Shown: positions 43,814 through 44,662 of the stretch, piece after piece
Numbering within the stretch: position 1 is the first letter of the stretch
Layout: every line of letters starts with the position of its first letter
Origin: Verrucomicrobiota bacterium
GTDB lineage: Bacteria; Verrucomicrobiota; Verrucomicrobiia; Limisphaerales; JAJOIW01
Length of the DNA: 44,662 nt
Direction of reading: 5' to 3'
NCBI GenBank assembly: GCA_021209225.1
Contig: JAJOIW010000005.1
Coordinates: 1 to 44,662 of the forward strand
Translations under genes and position numbers: made by a program
Notes under the pieces: model-generated
Seen by the model: only the letters and a program-made list of their open reading frames with translations
Databases searched by the model: none
Told to the model about the DNA's origin: nothing

Positions 43814-44662
43814 TTATGGCTGTTTGACCAATTGCCCCGGCACCAGACGATGCAGACCGGATAAAATAATCCGATCCCCCGATTGAAGCGCTCCTCTGAC
43901 CACCACATCCTCAGCCTCATTGTGCAGTATTTCAATTTCCCTCGATTCAACCACCCAGGTGCCGTCAGTCGATGGAACCATGGCAAAAACACTCCACAAA
44001 CCACGAATGCTTCCAATCAAGGCTCTCCGGGGAATTCGAAAACCGGATTCCTGGATAGTCTGCCTGAATGCCCAGCTCAGTAATTCCCCGGAAATCAGGT
44101 CCCCAGCATTCTGGACTTCCACAACCACCGGCACTGTGCGGCTCTGACTCTCCAACTCGGGAATAATGCTGCGCACCCGGCCATTCCATTGCCGGCCATC
44201 CCGATGATTCAATGTGACTACCGAACCCGGTGCCAATCTGGATATCGCTTCCAACGCCAGCCCAACGCGAACCTCCTTCACATCCGTCTCCAGAATTTCC
44301 ATCGCTGCCTGACCAGAACCAATGATACTCCCTTCATCGACATGCCGCTTCACCACAACTCCAGCAAAGGGTGCCCGGATTTCAGACTTGTTTATCTGTA
44401 CCACAATGCGCGACCGGGACGCCTCCAATCGGTCCAGGGCTGCCATGGCTGTGTCCCGCTTCTGGCGCGATTCATCCAACGCCTGTTGCGACACCGCACC
44501 ATCATGAACCAATGGACTCAACCGGGCCATCGTCCGCTCCGCCAATTCCAGAACCGCACGCGCTTCTCCCAAGGCGGATTCAGCTTCCTTCAACTCCGCA
44601 GTCAACCGCTTCACATCCAGCCGCACCAGAATGTCCCCAGCGGCCACCCGATCCCCCTCGTC
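43814..44662 (-). CDS. RND efflux periplasmic adaptor subunit (partial, 5' end outside window)
   Basis: The C-terminal 282 residues of a membrane fusion protein that bridges the permease and NodT channel. The visible start of the frame (EGDRVAAGDILVRLD) is the second half of the lipoyl domain. An alpha-hairpin follows (AESALGEARAVLELAERTMA, GAVSQQALDESRQKRDTA), then the second lipoyl half with KSEIRAPFAGVVVKRHVDEG and the beta-barrel and membrane-proximal domains (GSVVTLNHRDGRQWNGRVRS, GDRIILSGLHRLVPGQLV). The frame is open to the right edge, so signal peptide and start are missing. Confidence 0.92.
   Translation of the reverse strand, partial: DEGDRVAAGDILVRLDVKRLTAELKEAESALGEARAVLELAERTMARLSPLVHDGAVSQQALDESRQKRDTAMAALDRLEASRSRIVVQINKSEIRAPFAGVVVKRHVDEGSIIGSGQAAMEILETDVKEVRVGLALEAISRLAPGSVVTLNHRDGRQWNGRVRSIIPELESQSRTVPVVVEVQNAGDLISGELLSWAFRQTIQESGFRIPRRALIGSIRGLWSVFAMVPSTDGTWVVESREIEILHNEAEDVVVRGALQSGDRIILSGLHRLVPGQLVKQP

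Noticed and set aside
1-44662. CRISPR arrays, prophage or integrative elements
   Set aside because: No regularly spaced repeats, integrase, phage structural genes or attachment-site duplications were seen; only the RAYT gene is mobile-element related.

Overview
This 44.7 kb window looks like a chromosomal segment of a Verrucomicrobiota-type bacterium, perhaps a marine Opitutales/Puniceicoccales relative. That is an inference from gene content: a eukaryotic-type HisA, DUF1080 and Gfo/Idh/MocA proteins, a DUF3179 lipoprotein, a NodT/RND efflux set, long coiled-coil envelope proteins and few strong Shine-Dalgarno sites. No rRNA, tRNA, CRISPR array, phage or plasmid backbone was seen.

Layout. 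(1) 1-1547: the end of a Zn/Mn-type ABC importer, partial ATPase and binding protein. (2) 1643-3293: a GcvR-like ACT protein and a REP-associated tyrosine transposase (RAYT) whose natural N-terminus is cut by an amber codon. Three copies of a short palindrome (near 1590, 3310 and 16177) resemble RAYT-associated repeats. (3) 3361-8847, minus strand: an outer-membrane beta-barrel gene with its own terminator, then a Wzc-like tyrosine kinase, a Wza-like export lipoprotein, a small FHA membrane protein and hisA. (4) 9150-14072, minus: a PAS histidine kinase, an NtrC-type sigma-54 response regulator and a GT39-like glycosyltransferase. (5) 14071-18345, plus: a Tat-exported Gfo/Idh/MocA oxidoreductase, YceI, an SDR and a tandem DUF1080 protein. 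(6) 18477-22330, minus: two GDP-mannose 4,6-dehydratase paralogs and a B12-binding radical SAM enzyme. (7) 22576-25143, plus: topoisomerase III. (8) 25484-32068, minus: a class IV aminotransferase, a Sel1 protein, a secreted protein, a DUF3179 lipoprotein, a Cys-rich protein and oligopeptidase B, several joined by ATGA overlaps. (9) 32153-35493, minus: three overlapping membrane genes that resemble an ion-channel stator pair (ExbB/MotA-like plus ExbD/MotB-like with a long coiled coil) and a partner. (10) 35634-39161, plus: oligopeptide importer OppABC without ATPases. (11) 39174-44662, minus: an RND efflux operon cut by the right edge.

The exopolysaccharide genes, GDP-sugar enzymes, glycosyltransferase and two-component pair together suggest production of a surface polysaccharide under sigma-54 control. 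The most novel candidate is the three-gene membrane cluster at 32153-35493.

An important caveat: seven genes carry eight apparent single-base frameshifts, several of them in long homopolymers (A9, T9, G8, C8). Most look like assembly or sequencing errors, although slippage or phase variation cannot be excluded from sequence alone.
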